Of a stretch of DNA of 64,000 nt, positions 16,149 through 33,900 are shown piece after piece. The notes under the pieces were generated by a model, which did no database searches, had not been told where the DNA came from, and worked only from the letters and a program-made list of their open reading frames with translations. Where the stretch lies: positions 1 to 64,000 of the forward strand of contig NZ_JACOPV010000007.1 of assembly GCF_016881005.1 (NCBI RefSeq), given 5' to 3'. A program made the translations under genes and the position numbers. How positions within the stretch are numbered: the stretch's first letter is position 1; each line of letters starts with the position of its first letter. This DNA is from Pseudomonas arcuscaelestis. Its GTDB lineage: Bacteria; Pseudomonadota; Gammaproteobacteria; Pseudomonadales; Pseudomonadaceae.

Positions 16149-17024
16149 TCAACGACGCGGCAGGAACTGCAGCGGATCAACAGGTTTGCCCTGGCGGCGA
16201 ATCTCAAAATGCAGCTTCACCCGGTCTGTGCCCGTGGAACCCATTTCGGCAATTGTCTGCCCTACTTTGACCTGCTGACCCTCCCGAACCAAAAGCCTGC
16301 GGTTGTGACCGTAGGCACTGACGTAGGTATCGCTGTGTTTGATGATTACCAACTCGCCGTAGCCCCGCAAGCCACTCCCGGCGTAGACAACTGAACCATC
16401 AGACGCAGCAAAAACAGGCTGTCCCAAATCACCGGCGATATCAATGCCTTTATTCAAACTACCGTTTGAAGCAAATTTCCCAATCAATACACCGGTAGCC
16501 GGCCAGGCCCAACCGCCCACTGCACGCTCCCGCGCAGGCACCTGTACTGGTGCTGCGGTGGAGGTGCTCACCACTGGCGCTTTAGTGGCTGGCGCAGTTG
16601 ACAGCGGCTTGGCAGGTGTACCTGCCGGGCGGGTGGTAACGGTGGTTTTGCTGGAGGGAGAGGAGGAGGTAGTGACCACCTTGGTGGAGCCTGCAACAGT
16701 GCTCCCAGTGCGACCATCAAAACGAATAGCCTGTCCAGGGCGGATGGTATAAGGCGGCGCAATACCGTTACGGGCAGCCAGGTCCTTGTAATCCCAACCA
16801 TAGCGAAAGGCGATAGAAAACAAGGTATCGCCAGGGCGCACCACATACTGGCCGCTGGTAGTTGCTGGGCGCTTAGCTATCGTCGGTGCATTGCGGTCTA
16901 CCACTCGGGCACTGTTGGAGGAGGTGCTGGAGCAGCCGGACAACAGTGAACCCACGGCAAGTGCAATCACCAGAAGCTTGAAGCTCGAAAATCCCCTGCG
17001 CTGCTGAATGATTGTGTGACCCAC
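16149..17024 (-). CDS. nlpD: Murein hydrolase activator lipoprotein NlpD
   Basis: A 291-residue outer-membrane lipoprotein that activates the cell-division amidase AmiC. A signal peptide ends in the lipobox LLSGC (Cys31), a LysM peptidoglycan-binding domain covers about residues 60-102, a Thr/Ser/Pro/Ala-rich linker follows, and a LytM/M23 domain fills the C-terminus. The two LytM zinc motifs are degenerate (NKGID instead of HxGxD, KLHFE instead of HLHFE), as expected for an activator rather than a hydrolase. The GTG at 17024 is preferred: GGGAG stands seven bases upstream and it gives a normal signal sequence. It precedes rpoS, as in other gamma-proteobacteria. Confidence 0.93.
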   Translation of the reverse strand: MGHTIIQQRRGFSSFKLLVIALAVGSLLSGCSSTSSNSARVVDRNAPTIAKRPATTSGQYVVRPGDTLFSIAFRYGWDYKDLAARNGIAPPYTIRPGQAIRFDGRTGSTVAGSTKVVTTSSSPSSKTTVTTRPAGTPAKPLSTAPATKAPVVSTSTAAPVQVPARERAVGGWAWPATGVLIGKFASNGSLNKGIDIAGDLGQPVFAASDGSVVYAGSGLRGYGELVIIKHSDTYVSAYGHNRRLLVREGQQVKVGQTIAEMGSTGTDRVKLHFEIRRQGKPVDPLQFLPRR

Positions 17025-17201
17025 CCGCCGCTCCCTCTCTTGGTGAACGCTGTGAAAATGCAATAATGTTTCAATTATAACCGAGCACATGCACCTTGCG
17101 GACACCGGGTCTTCGCAAATGTGAACCCTGACAGATTAGGGCAGCCAGGCAGATAGACAGAGCAATGCTGGAGTAATTCGCCGGCTACGAAAAAAAGCTG
17201 A

Positions 17202-18627
<1,426 letters not shown>

Positions 18628-18628
<1 letters not shown>

Positions 18629-19674
18629 TAGCTGTCCGTCTGCCCTACCGACACCAGATCAACAAGCTCGCGCACCACGACGGTGGCAAAGCATCCGGCC
18701 GGAAGGACGAATTCCAGTTGCAGAACATCAGGCTCGGGATAATGCCACGTCAGACCGCCAATGGGCAGTCGCAGGATACGACGTTCGTGCGTCATACCCG
18801 CCCGCGCCAGCCATTGGCACAACGAAGCCTGCTGTTCACCGATACGTTGTTCCAGTTCGCCAGTGACGCCGCTGGTAGCGGGCAGTCCCTCGCCCCACAT
18901 GGGGCCGGTGGGATGCAAGTCGAGAATTGCCAGGCGCGGGTCGGAACACTCCGCCTCCCCCGCCGGGAAAAAACTGCGGCTATCCGTAAAAGCCAGCAGA
19001 TCGCCGACCTGAGCGTGCTGCCAACTTCCGTTGGTCACACGTTGCGCCAATACCTGATTGAACAGGTAGCTGCGCGCGCTGGAGAGCAGTCGCGAACGCA
19101 CATTGCGCTGTTCCGGCAACGCCTGGCGCCCAGCCCAATCAAGGGCGTCGTGAATGTTGCCGCCTTCGTGACCGAAACGCTGGGTGCCGAAATAGTTGGG
19201 AACGCCCTGACTGCGCAATTGCTCCAGGCGTGCGTCCAGGGCCGGGTGGTCGGCATTCAGGCCTGTCAGGCGCAAGGTGAAGCCGTTGGCTGAATGCGCG
19301 CCGCGCTGCAGCTTGCGTGAATGCCGGGTGCGCTTGAGGATGCTCAGGGTCTCGTTTTCGGCCGCGCCAAGATCCGGGTCGGCCTTGCCTGGCAGGTGCA
19401 GACTGAACCATTGACGGGTCAGTGCCTGGCGATCTTTCAGACCGGCGTAGCTGATATTGCGCAGCGGTACACCGGCGGCCCGGGCCAAACGGCGCGCGGC
19501 CTCCTCAGTGTTTAGATTGCGCTTCTCGACCCACAACCACAGGTGTTCACCGTTACCGGACAGCGGGATGTCCAGCACCTCATCGACCTGAAAGTCTTCC
19601 GCGGTGGCTTTGAGAATAGCGTTGCCCAGTACCGGGCCCGACGCGCGCGGGCCTAACAGTTGCAGTTCATTCAT
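18628..19674 (-). CDS. truD: tRNA pseudouridine(13) synthase TruD
   Basis: A 348-residue pseudouridine synthase that modifies uridine 13 of tRNA-Glu. The catalytic motif is [19 protein letters not shown], where the Asp of GLKD is the nucleophile, and [12 protein letters not shown] is the second signature. It overlaps ispF upstream by four bases and surE downstream by one. Confidence 0.95.
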
Positions 19675-20144
19675 GCGGGCAGCAACAAGGCGACAGCGTG
19701 TACGGCAATGCCCTCCTCGCGACCGGTGAAGCCAAGCTTCTCGGTAGTGGTGGCCTTGACGTTGACCTGGTCGAGCTCGACCTGCAGGTCCAGAGCAATC
19801 AGCTCGCGCATAGTGTCGATGTGCGGCGCCATTTTGGGTGCCTGGGCGACAATAGTGGCGTCGACATTGCCAACCTTCCAGCCTTTGGCCTGAACGATAT
19901 TGAGCACATGGCGCAGCAATACACGACTGTCGGCGCCTTTGAACTGAGGGTCGGTATCGGGAAAGTGCTTACCGATGTCACCCAGCGCCGCAGCCCCAAG
20001 CAAGGCATCGCTCAGGGCGTGCAACACCACGTCGCCATCGGAATGGGCCAGCAGCCCGAACTTGTGCGCAATGCGCACCCCACCCAAGGTGATGAAATCG
20101 CCTTCCGCGAAGCGGTGCACATCGTAGCCGTGGCCAATACGCAT
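19671..20144 (-). CDS. ispF: 2-C-methyl-D-erythritol 2,4-cyclodiphosphate synthase
   Basis: A 157-residue enzyme of the MEP isoprenoid pathway, forming the cyclodiphosphate from CDP-methylerythritol phosphate. The N-terminus [12 protein letters not shown] carries the zinc ligands Asp8 and His10, and [19 protein letters not shown] follows. The N-terminus fixes the ATG, but the seven bases before it are all T, the tract of the terminator after fghA, so no ribosome-binding site is present. ispD and dxr of the same pathway are elsewhere in this window. Confidence 0.95.
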   Translation of the reverse strand: MRIGHGYDVHRFAEGDFITLGGVRIAHKFGLLAHSDGDVVLHALSDALLGAAALGDIGKHFPDTDPQFKGADSRVLLRHVLNIVQAKGWKVGNVDATIVAQAPKMAPHIDTMRELIALDLQVELDQVNVKATTTEKLGFTGREEGIAVHAVALLLPA

Positions 20145-20172
20145 AAAAAAACGCCCTGATTGAGTCAGGGCG
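20145..20172 (-). terminator. Terminator after fghA, abutting the ispF start
   Basis: CGCCCTGA (20152-20159) pairs with TCAGGGCG (20165-20172) around TTGAG. On the minus strand it is followed by seven T that touch the ispF ATG. It lies 49 bases after the fghA stop. A weak -10-like TAGAAT is at 20180-20175 on the minus strand, so transcripts for ispF might also begin at this hairpin. Confidence 0.85.
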
Positions 20173-20220
20173 TGATTCTACCTGCTTTGCCGGGCATTAG
20201 GCTGATTTGTAAGACGGTGC

Positions 20221-21069
20221 CTACAACAAACCCAGTGCCACTCCATGATGGCGCAAATGCTCATCGATAAAGCTGGCGATGAAGTAGTAACTATGGTCAT
20301 AGCCTGGCTGCATGCGCAGATCCAGTGGATGGCCTGCCGCTTGCGCGGCCTGGATCAATGCCTGTGGCTTGAGCTGGTTTTCAAGAAAGTCGTCACGATC
20401 CCCCTGGTCCACCAGCAGCGGCAAACGCTGTTGAGCCTCGGCTATCAACACACTGGCATCCCACTCGCGCCAGCGCGCCCGATCTTCGCCCAGGAAGCGC
20501 GAAAATGCCTTCTGTCCCCATGGGCAATCCATTGGATTACTGATCGGTGAGAACGCCGACACAGAGCGATAACGCCCAGGATTGCGCAGCGCACAGACCA
20601 AAGCACCGTGCCCACCCATCGAATGCCCACTGATCCCGCGCAGATCGGAGGCTGGAAAATGCGCCTCGATCAATTTCGGCAGTTCCTGCACAACATAGTC
20701 GTGCATGCGATAGTTCTGCGCCCAGGGCTGCTCGCTGGCATTGAGGTAGAAACCGGCCCCCAGGCCAAAGTCCCAGGCACCCTCCGGATCTGTCGGCACT
20801 TGCGGCCCACGAGGGCTGGTGTCAGGCGCAACGATGATCAACCCCAACTCGGCGGCAAGCTTCTGTGCCCCAGCCTTCTGCATGAAGTTTTCGTCCGTGC
20901 AGGTCAGGCCGCTAAGCCAATACAGCACGGGTAGCTTGCCGCCATGCTCTGCCTGAGGTGGTAGGTAAACGGCAAACACCATGTCGCAACCCAGCACTTC
21001 GGACCGGTGGCGGTAGCGCTTGTGCCAGCCACCAAAGCTTTTCTGGCAGGAAATGTTTTCCAGGCTCAT
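20221..21069 (-). CDS. fghA: S-formylglutathione hydrolase
   Basis: A 282-residue alpha/beta hydrolase that splits S-formylglutathione to glutathione and formate, the last step of glutathione-dependent formaldehyde detoxification. The nucleophile elbow GISGHSMGG places Ser at about residue 150, and FYLNAS near residue 107 is a family marker. It starts eight bases after the adhC stop. Confidence 0.95.
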   Translation of the reverse strand: MSLENISCQKSFGGWHKRYRHRSEVLGCDMVFAVYLPPQAEHGGKLPVLYWLSGLTCTDENFMQKAGAQKLAAELGLIIVAPDTSPRGPQVPTDPEGAWDFGLGAGFYLNASEQPWAQNYRMHDYVVQELPKLIEAHFPASDLRGISGHSMGGHGALVCALRNPGRYRSVSAFSPISNPMDCPWGQKAFSRFLGEDRARWREWDASVLIAEAQQRLPLLVDQGDRDDFLENQLKPQALIQAAQAAGHPLDLRMQPGYDHSYYFIASFIDEHLRHHGVALGLL

Positions 21070-21077
21070 GGCTAACC

Positions 21078-22296
<1,219 letters not shown>

Positions 22297-23193
22297 ATGA
22301 GCAGTCGCTGGGAAGGGATCGACGAGTTCGTTGCGGTGGCCGAGTCTGGCCAGTTCACCGCAGCAGCCGAGCGCCTGGGGGTTTCGTCCTCGCATATCAG
22401 CCGCCAGATCGCCCGGCTGGAAGACCGCCTGCAAACTCGCCTGCTGTACCGCAGCACCCGAAAAGTGACCTTGAGCGAAGCCGGACAGACCTTTCTTCAA
22501 CACTGTCAGCGCCTACAGGATGGCCGTGAGGAAGCCCTGCGCGCCATCGGCGACCTGACCAGCGAACCCAAAGGCTTGCTGCGCATGACCTGTGCGGTGG
22601 CCTATGGCGAGCGTTTCATTGTTCCACTGGTGACGCGGTTCATGACGCTGTATCCACAGTTGCGAGTGGACATCGAACTGAGCAACCGCACACTGGACCT
22701 GGTTCATGAAGGCATGGATCTGGCCATTCGCCTGGGCCGACTGCAGGACTCGCGCCTGATCGCCAGCCGCTTGGCTGCGCGACGCATGTATGTATGCGCA
22801 TCGCCTGCTTACCTCGAGCGTTATGGGCGCCCGCACAGTCTTTCGGAGTTGGTACGGCATAACTGCCTGATCGGCAGCTCGGATATCTGGACATTGCAAC
22901 AGGATGGCCGTGAGCACGGCCTTCGGGTGCAGGGTAATTGGCGCTGCAACAGCGGCCAGGCGGTGCTGGATGCCGCACTGCAAGGAATAGGGTTGTGTCA
23001 GCTTCCGGATTACTACGTCTTGGAACACTTGAAGACGGGATCATTGGTGTCGCTGCTCGAGGCCCAGCAGCCTCCCAACACCGCGGTCTGGGCGCTGTAT
23101 CCACAGCAACGGCACCTGTCACCGAAAGTACGCAAGTTGGTGGATTATTTACGTGAGGGATTGGCGCGTCTGCCCGAGTATCGCGCAGGCTGA
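22297..23193 (+). CDS. gfnR: LysR-family regulator of formaldehyde detoxification (GfnR-like)
   Basis: A 298-residue LysR-type regulator with an N-terminal helix-turn-helix (FTAAAERLGVSSSHISRQIARLE, residues about 18-40) and an effector domain. It belongs to the CrgA-like subgroup (CP8-type PBP2). Divergent position next to adhC-fghA matches P. aeruginosa GfnR (PA3630), which activates glutathione-dependent formaldehyde neutralisation. Name by synteny, so less certain than the family. Confidence 0.82.
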   Translation: MSSRWEGIDEFVAVAESGQFTAAAERLGVSSSHISRQIARLEDRLQTRLLYRSTRKVTLSEAGQTFLQHCQRLQDGREEALRAIGDLTSEPKGLLRMTCAVAYGERFIVPLVTRFMTLYPQLRVDIELSNRTLDLVHEGMDLAIRLGRLQDSRLIASRLAARRMYVCASPAYLERYGRPHSLSELVRHNCLIGSSDIWTLQQDGREHGLRVQGNWRCNSGQAVLDAALQGIGLCQLPDYYVLEHLKTGSLVSLLEAQQPPNTAVWALYPQQRHLSPKVRKLVDYLREGLARLPEYRAG

Positions 23194-23227
23194 GCGGGCC
23201 CTGTCGCGGGACAAGCCCGCTGCTACC
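23194..23227. repeat. REP element between gfnR and ispD
   Basis: GCGGG...CCCGC arms surround a G/C-rich centre, with the tail ACAAGCCCGCTGCTACC typical of Pseudomonas REP sequences. It starts at the base after the gfnR stop and lies between convergent genes. Confidence 0.65.
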
Positions 23228-23239
23228 AACGGCGGCTTT

Positions 23240-23947
23240 TCAGCCGCGCTTGGCCCAGCGCTGGCGCAACCATTCCAGGTCTTCAGGCCGAGTGACCTTG
23301 ATGTTGTCACTACGCCCTTCAATCAAGCGCGGCGCCTGTCCGGCCCATTCGATGGCCGAGGACTCATCGGTGATTGCCACATCAGCCACCAGGCTGTCAG
23401 CCAGAGCCCGGTGCAAGGTACCCAAGCGAAACATCTGCGGTGTGTACGCTTGCCAGACAGTGCTGCGATCAATGGTGGAACTGACTCGGCCCTTGCCATC
23501 AGCGCGCTTGAGGGTATCGCGTGCGGGCACAGCCAGCAGCCCCCCAACAGGGTCGTCGGCAAGTTCGAACAGCAGCCTATCAAGGTCACTGCGCGCAAGG
23601 TTCGGCCGAGCGGCATCGTGTACCAGCACCCAATCGCTGTCCGCCGCACCTTGAGCATGTAACAGCAACAAGGCGTTCAGCACCGAGTCGGCGCGCTCCA
23701 GGCCGCCAGTAGCACGCTGAATGCGTGGATCGCTGGCGCAGCGAAGGTTGGGCCAATAAGGGTCGTCAGCAGCAACACTGACCACCACCCCTTTTACGCA
23801 GGGATGGTCGAGAAAACAGTCGAGGCTATGCTCGAGAATGGTCTGCCTGCCCAATTGCAGGTACTGCTTGGGACGGTCGGCAGCCATGCGGGCACCAACG
23901 CCCGCAGCAGGAATCACGGCCCAGAAGGCCGGCAAGGTCTGGTTCAT
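23240..23947 (-). CDS. ispD: 2-C-methyl-D-erythritol 4-phosphate cytidylyltransferase
   Basis: A 235-residue nucleotidyltransferase that makes CDP-methylerythritol in the MEP pathway. The N-terminal glycine-rich motif VIPAAGVGARMAADRPKQYL and VLVHDAARPN are diagnostic. Its start overlaps the ftsB stop by four bases (ATGA). Confidence 0.95.
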   Translation of the reverse strand: MNQTLPAFWAVIPAAGVGARMAADRPKQYLQLGRQTILEHSLDCFLDHPCVKGVVVSVAADDPYWPNLRCASDPRIQRATGGLERADSVLNALLLLHAQGAADSDWVLVHDAARPNLARSDLDRLLFELADDPVGGLLAVPARDTLKRADGKGRVSSTIDRSTVWQAYTPQMFRLGTLHRALADSLVADVAITDESSAIEWAGQAPRLIEGRSDNIKVTRPEDLEWLRQRWAKRG

Positions 23948-24222
23948 TGGGCAAGCTGGTAGAGGGTTTCACCCTCCTTGACCATACCCAGTTCGTGGCG
24001 AGCCCGTTCTTCGACGGTTTCCATACCTTTCTTCAACTCCAGTACTTCAGCATCAAGCACACGATTACGTTCCAGCAGCCGCTCGTTCTCGGCGTGCTGT
24101 TCCGCAATTTGCTGCTTGAGTTCGGTGACATGGGCCAGGCTGCCATTGCCCACCCACAGGCGATACTGCAGGCCACCGAGCAGTAGGAGCAGGACGAGGA
24201 ACAACCAATAAGGACTGCGCAT
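23944..24222 (-). CDS. ftsB: Cell division protein FtsB
   Basis: A 92-residue bitopic divisome protein: a short cytoplasmic tip, one transmembrane helix (YWLFLVLLLLLGGLQYRLWV) and a periplasmic coiled coil rich in Leu/Glu, ending REERARHELGMVKEGE-like as in the family. It forms a complex with FtsL and FtsQ. The ATG at 24222 (MRSPYWLFLV) is chosen; an upstream start adds 32 residues with no family match. Follows eno as in other gamma-proteobacteria. Confidence 0.92.
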   Translation of the reverse strand: MRSPYWLFLVLLLLLGGLQYRLWVGNGSLAHVTELKQQIAEQHAENERLLERNRVLDAEVLELKKGMETVEERARHELGMVKEGETLYQLAQ

Positions 24223-24384
24223 CAGGGTATCCAGTGGAAAAAGACCGCGGCCTGTACAGGGCACTGATGGCACGAAGCCTGACCGAAGCCAGGCTTTGTG
24301 TACACAGACCTGCTGCACAAGTTGCTGAACAGTCAGTATGACTGCTCAGCTAACCTTGGCTGCTGTCTTTTTACCATCTCTTGC

Positions 24385-28578
<4,194 letters not shown>

Positions 28579-29865
28579 TCATCTCAAACCTTGCTCGCTC
28601 GTCGGTAGGCACCAACTCAAAACAAAGCCCTTTCTGCTCAAATCCGGCAGGTTGGCGACCGCCACTATCTGCTCGTCACAATAGAGCAGCGGCAGCCGCG
28701 AGCGAACAAAAGCGGGCACCTCCAGCTCGTTGAGCAAGCGTTTCAGATCACGTCGACCTCGACCGAGAACAAGTAAAGATTCACCACCCTGGCGATAACC
28801 AACGTGCAATATCCCCTGCGGCAACGTGCCACTGAAACTGACCTGGCCATTGCCACTCAATGCCAGCGCTACGCTCGGATCGGTCCAGGCCTGTCGCCCC
28901 TGCGGAGCTTTAAGCCAGTCTCCGGCTAGCCACCAGACCCGTTCATTGCTGCGATGCAGCTCGCCATCGGTGAGACGCCACACTGGCCGTCCATCGCAGG
29001 CTGCATCACGTAGCGTCTCCCAGCCTGCCCAGTGCCTTGCATCCGGCAGGCGTGTGCGCTGCGCCATCCAGTATTGCAATGCATTTCGCTGACGAGCGGG
29101 AGACAAACTACGCATGACGCGCAAATCCAGGGACGCTAATCCGAGCCAATCATAGGCATTCACGGTCGAGGCAAGCGCCAGATCCTGTTGGGCCAACTCG
29201 TCGAGCAAGCCCTGGGCCTCGCTCAAATGCTCCGCTGTACGTGCCAGATTCTGCGCAGCTTGCGGCCAGCGTTGGCGCAAAGCCGGGAACACTGCGTGAC
29301 GCAGGTAGTTTCGCGAATATTGCATATCGCTGTTACTCGGGTCTTCGACCCATGTCAGCTGATGCTCTCGGGCATAGGCCTCCAATGCTTTTCGCGAGAC
29401 ATCGAGAAATGGCCGCAGCAGCACGCCCTGCCCCAACGCCCGCTGAACCGGCATCGACGCCAAGCCTCGCACCCCCGCCCCGCGCAGCAATCTAAACAGC
29501 AGGGTTTCCGCCTGATCTTCACGGTGCTGGCCGGTCAGCAACACTTCTCCAGGCCTCAGGGCAGCGTTGAAGGCAGCATAACGGGCATCCCGCGCTGCCT
29601 GTTCAAGACTGGCAGTTGTGCCCACTTCGACATGGATGACCTGCAAGGTCACGCCCAGTCCTTCACACAGCTGTTGACATTGGCTCGGCCAGGCATCAGC
29701 AACAGCCTGCAGGCCGTGGTGGACATGGATAGCACGTATGGGGGGCTTGCGCGGCAGGTTCGCCAACAGATGCAAAAGGACAGTGGAGTCCAGGCCGCCA
29801 GAGAGGGCGACACACCAGGAGGGGGCGCTTAGCCAGGGAGAAAGCTTGCTGCTCAGATCAATCAT
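28579..29865 (-). CDS. tilS: tRNA(Ile)-lysidine synthase
   Basis: A 428-residue ATP-dependent enzyme that attaches lysine to C34 of tRNA-Ile(CAU), changing its codon reading from AUG to AUA; essential. PP-loop SGGLDST at residues 22-28, and family motifs HVHHGLQ and GQHREDQAETLLFRLLRG. The C-terminal TilS domain is present. It lies between accA and pyrG on the same strand, with 272 bases before pyrG. Confidence 0.95.
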   Translation of the reverse strand: MIDLSSKLSPWLSAPSWCVALSGGLDSTVLLHLLANLPRKPPIRAIHVHHGLQAVADAWPSQCQQLCEGLGVTLQVIHVEVGTTASLEQAARDARYAAFNAALRPGEVLLTGQHREDQAETLLFRLLRGAGVRGLASMPVQRALGQGVLLRPFLDVSRKALEAYAREHQLTWVEDPSNSDMQYSRNYLRHAVFPALRQRWPQAAQNLARTAEHLSEAQGLLDELAQQDLALASTVNAYDWLGLASLDLRVMRSLSPARQRNALQYWMAQRTRLPDARHWAGWETLRDAACDGRPVWRLTDGELHRSNERVWWLAGDWLKAPQGRQAWTDPSVALALSGNGQVSFSGTLPQGILHVGYRQGGESLLVLGRGRRDLKRLLNELEVPAFVRSRLPLLYCDEQIVAVANLPDLSRKGFVLSWCLPTSEQGLR

Positions 29866-29920
29866 CGGCGCAGGCTCGGTAGTGATCGCGGGGCTAATGG
29901 AGCCCCGCGATACGCTCAGA

Positions 29921-30874
29921 TCAGAGCCCGTAGCTCATCAGTCGATCATAACGGCGCTTGAGCAGTGCGTCGTTGTCGAACGTCTTGAGCATGTCCAACT
30001 GCTCGATCAGTTCGCCACGGATACTCGCGGACATCTTCGCCGGATCACGGTGGGCGCCGCCCAAGGGCTCGGCAATAACTTTGTCGACAATACCCAGGCC
30101 CTTCAGGCGCTCGGCAGTAATGCCCATGGCCTCGGCTGCATCAGGCGCCTTCTCAGCGGTCTTCCACAGAATCGACGCGCAACCTTCCGGCGAAATGACC
30201 GAATAGGTCGAATACTGCAGCATGTTCAACTGGTCGCATACGCCAATGGCCAGCGCACCACCGGAACCGCCCTCACCAATAACGGTGGCGATGATCGGGG
30301 TTTTCAGACGGGCCATGACGCGCAGGTTCCAGGCAATAGCTTCGCTCTGGTTGCGTTCTTCAGCGTCGATACCCGGGTAAGCACCTGGGGTGTCGATGAA
30401 CGTCAGGATTGGCATTTTGAAACGCTCGGCCATTTCCATCAGGCGGCAAGCCTTGCGGTAGCCCTCTGGACGTGGCATGCCGAAGTTGCGGCGAACCTTT
30501 TCGCGCACTTCTCGACCTTTCTGATGGCCGATGACCATGACTGGCTTGTCGTCCAGGCGCGCAATACCACCAACGATTGCTGCGTCATCGGAGAAGTGCC
30601 GATCGCCGTGCAGTTCGTCGAACTCAGTGAACAGGTGATCGATGTAGTCCAAGGTATAGGGACGACGAGGATGACGTGCCAGCCGGGCAATCTGCCAACT
30701 GGTCAGGTTGCCGAAGATGCTTTCGGTCAGGGTGCTGCTTTTATCTTGCAGACGGGCGATTTCATCGCCGATGTTCAGCGAGTTGTCATTACCCACCAAG
30801 CGCAGCTCTTCAATCTTGGCTTGCAGGTCAGCAATCGGCTGTTCGAAATCCAGAAAATTCGGGTTCATAGGCAT
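29921..30874 (-). CDS. accA: Acetyl-CoA carboxylase carboxyltransferase subunit alpha
   Basis: A 317-residue subunit that, with AccD, moves the carboxyl group from biotin to acetyl-CoA to make malonyl-CoA. The crotonase-like core includes [20 protein letters not shown] and [14 protein letters not shown], both diagnostic. It follows dnaE by 92 bases in the order dnaE-accA-tilS. Confidence 0.96.
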   Translation of the reverse strand: MPMNPNFLDFEQPIADLQAKIEELRLVGNDNSLNIGDEIARLQDKSSTLTESIFGNLTSWQIARLARHPRRPYTLDYIDHLFTEFDELHGDRHFSDDAAIVGGIARLDDKPVMVIGHQKGREVREKVRRNFGMPRPEGYRKACRLMEMAERFKMPILTFIDTPGAYPGIDAEERNQSEAIAWNLRVMARLKTPIIATVIGEGGSGGALAIGVCDQLNMLQYSTYSVISPEGCASILWKTAEKAPDAAEAMGITAERLKGLGIVDKVIAEPLGGAHRDPAKMSASIRGELIEQLDMLKTFDNDALLKRRYDRLMSYGL

Positions 30875-30966
30875 CCGTCTTGGGTCTACGGCCAGGCGGC
30901 CGGCCGGTTGATCCGTTTGGCGCCCTACCTTAAGGGATCAGGCGCATTCAGGTCGAGATTAAAAAT

Positions 30967-33900
30967 TCATCGATATTGCAAAAAGACGTTCTCACGCCCG
31001 AACTGGTCACGCAGGGCTTGAATCAGGCCATCTGCCGGGTCGATCCGCCAGCCTTCTCCAAACTGCAGCATTGCCTTGGCATCGCTGCCGGTGTACTCCA
31101 TGGTAATCGGGCAGGCACCACGATGGCGCTTGAACAGCTCGCCCAGCCAGGTGAGACGATCACCCTTGAGGGCATCGCTGTGCACTTTCAGGCGCAGGCT
31201 CTCGGCCAAATTGGTCCGCGCATCTTCCATGCTCATGACCCGTTTTACCCGCAGGCGCAAACCACCAGAGAAGTCATCATTGCTGACCTCACCTTCGACG
31301 ACGACCATCGCATCGGTCTGCAAAAGCGGCTGGGCAGCCATGAACGCATCGGCGAACAACGAAGCCTCGATACGCCCGGAGCGGTCATCAAGAGTGACAA
31401 AGCCCATCTTGTCACCCTTTTTATTCTTCATCACCCGCAGCGCAATGATCATGCCGGCGACCGTCTGCGTGTCGCGGGCCGGCTTCAGATCAATGATACG
31501 CTGGCGGGCAAACCGGCGAATTTCGCCTTCGTACTCGTCGATCGGGTGCCCGGTCAGGTACAGGCCCAGGGTGTCCTTCTCGCCTCGCAAGCGCTCCTTG
31601 AGGGTCAACTCACGTGCATTGCGGTGCTTGACGTAGACATCGGCGTCTTCTTCCACAAACAACCCGCCGAACAAGTCGGCGTGACCGCTATCGGCGGTAC
31701 GGGCAGTCTGCTCGGCAGACTTGATCGCTTCTTCCATGGTCGCCAGCAAAACCGCGCGATTGCGGTCGACGTTCGCCTGGTAAGCCTTGAGCTCATCATG
31801 GAAATACGGCCCCAAGCGATCCAGGGCGCCGCTGCGCACCAGGGCATCGAGCGTGCGCTTATTGATGCGTTTGAGATCGACACGCTCGCAAAAGTCGAAC
31901 AGGTCCTTGAATGGCCCATTGCTCCGCGCTTCAACGATAGCCTCTACCGGCCCCTCGCCCACACCCTTGATTGCGCCAAGCCCGTAGACAATACGGCCGT
32001 CATCGTTGACCGTGAACTTGAAGTCGGAGGTATTCACATCCGGCGCATCCAGGCGCAGCTTCATGCTGCGCACTTCTTCGATCAGCGTAACGACCTTGTC
32101 GGTGTTATGCATATCCGCCGACAGCACCGCTGCCATGAACGGTGCCGGGAAGTGGGTTTTCAACCATGCGGTCTGGTAAGACACCAAGCCATAGGCTGCA
32201 GAGTGAGATTTGTTGAAGCCGTAGCCTGCGAACTTCTCCACCAGATCGAAGATGTTACCTGCCAGATCCGGGTCGATATTGTTGGATGCACACCCTTCGA
32301 TGAAGCCGCCACGCTGCTTGGCCATTTCCTCGGGCTTTTTCTTACCCATAGCCCGACGCAGCATGTCCGCACCACCGAGGGTGTAACCGGCCATGACCTG
32401 GGCAATCTGCATGACCTGTTCTTGATACAGGATGATGCCGTATGTGGGCGCCAGTACCGGCTTGAGGCCTTCGTACTGGTAGTCCGAGTGCGGGTACGCA
32501 AGCTCGGCGCGACCGTGCTTGCGGTTGATGAAGTCATCAACCATCCCCGATTGCAGCGGGCCGGGTCGAAACAGTGCTACAAGTGCAATAAGGTCTTCCA
32601 GGCAGTCGGGCTTGAGCTTTTTGATCAGCTCCTTCATGCCCCTGGATTCGAGCTGGAACACCGCAGTGGTTTCCGCCTTTTGCAACAGGTCGAACGTTTT
32701 CTTGTCGTCCAGCGGGATGAAGTCGATGTTCAGGTCTTCCAGACCCTGCTTGGCCTGCTCGCGGTTGATGGTCTCCATCGCCCACTTGATGATCGTCAGG
32801 GTGCGCAAGCCGAGGAAGTCGAACTTCACCAGACCAGCGGCTTCAACGTCATCCTTGTCGAACTGAGTAACCAGACCGCCGCCTTCTTCATCACAGGCGA
32901 TTGGCGAGAAGTCAGTAAGCTTGGTCGGTGCAATTACCACACCACCGGCGTGCTTACCGGTACCGCGGCAAACACCCTCAAGCTTGAGGGCCATGTCCCA
33001 GATTTCCTTGGCGTCCTCATCGGTCTTGAGGAAGTCGCGCAACACTTCTTCCTGTTCGTAGGCTTTCTCCAGCGTCATGCCTACTTCGAAAGGAATCATC
33101 TTCGACAGACGATCAGCCAGGCCATAGGACTTGCCCTGCACTCGCGCCACATCGCGCACCACAGCCTTGGCGGCCATGGTACCGAAAGTGATGATCTGGC
33201 TTACCGCGTTACGGCCATAGGCATCGGCTACGTACTCGATTACCCGGTCGCGACCATCCATGCAAAAGTCGACGTCGAAGTCGGGCATCGATACCCGTTC
33301 CGGGTTGAGGAAACGTTCAAACAGCAAGTCGTAGGCGAGCGGATCAAGGTCGGTGATCTTTAGCACATAGGCGACCAGCGAGCCTGCACCCGACCCCCGG
33401 CCAGGACCGACAGGCACGCCGTTGTTCTTGGCCCACTTGATGAAGTCCATAACGATGAGGAAGTAACCGGGGAACCCCATCTGGATGATGATATCCAGTT
33501 CGAACTTCAGGCGATCGAGGTAGACCTGGCGCTTCTCCTCGTAATTGGGCGTGGTCTCTTTCGGCCACAGCACCGCCAGGCGCTCTTCCAGCCCTTCATG
33601 GGAAACATGGCGAAGATAGTCATCGATGCCCATGCCGTTGGGCGTCGGGAAATCTGGTAGAAAGTGCTTGCCCAGTTGCACTTGGATGTTACAACGCTTG
33701 GCAATTTCTACCGTGTTCGCCAGCGCGTCGGGCAGGTCGCTGAACAGCTCGGCCATTTCTTCCGGGCTTTTCAGGTATTGCTGGTCGCTGTAGTTGCGTG
33801 AACGGCGCGGGTCATCCAGGGCACGGCCTTCGCCGATACATACGCGCGTTTCATGGGCGTCGTAATCCGACTGCTTGATAAAACGCACATCGTTGGTCGC

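Noticed and set aside
30976..33363. 795-residue open frame antisense to dnaE
   Set aside because: Complement of the conserved polymerase core; no ribosome site and no recognisable domain.
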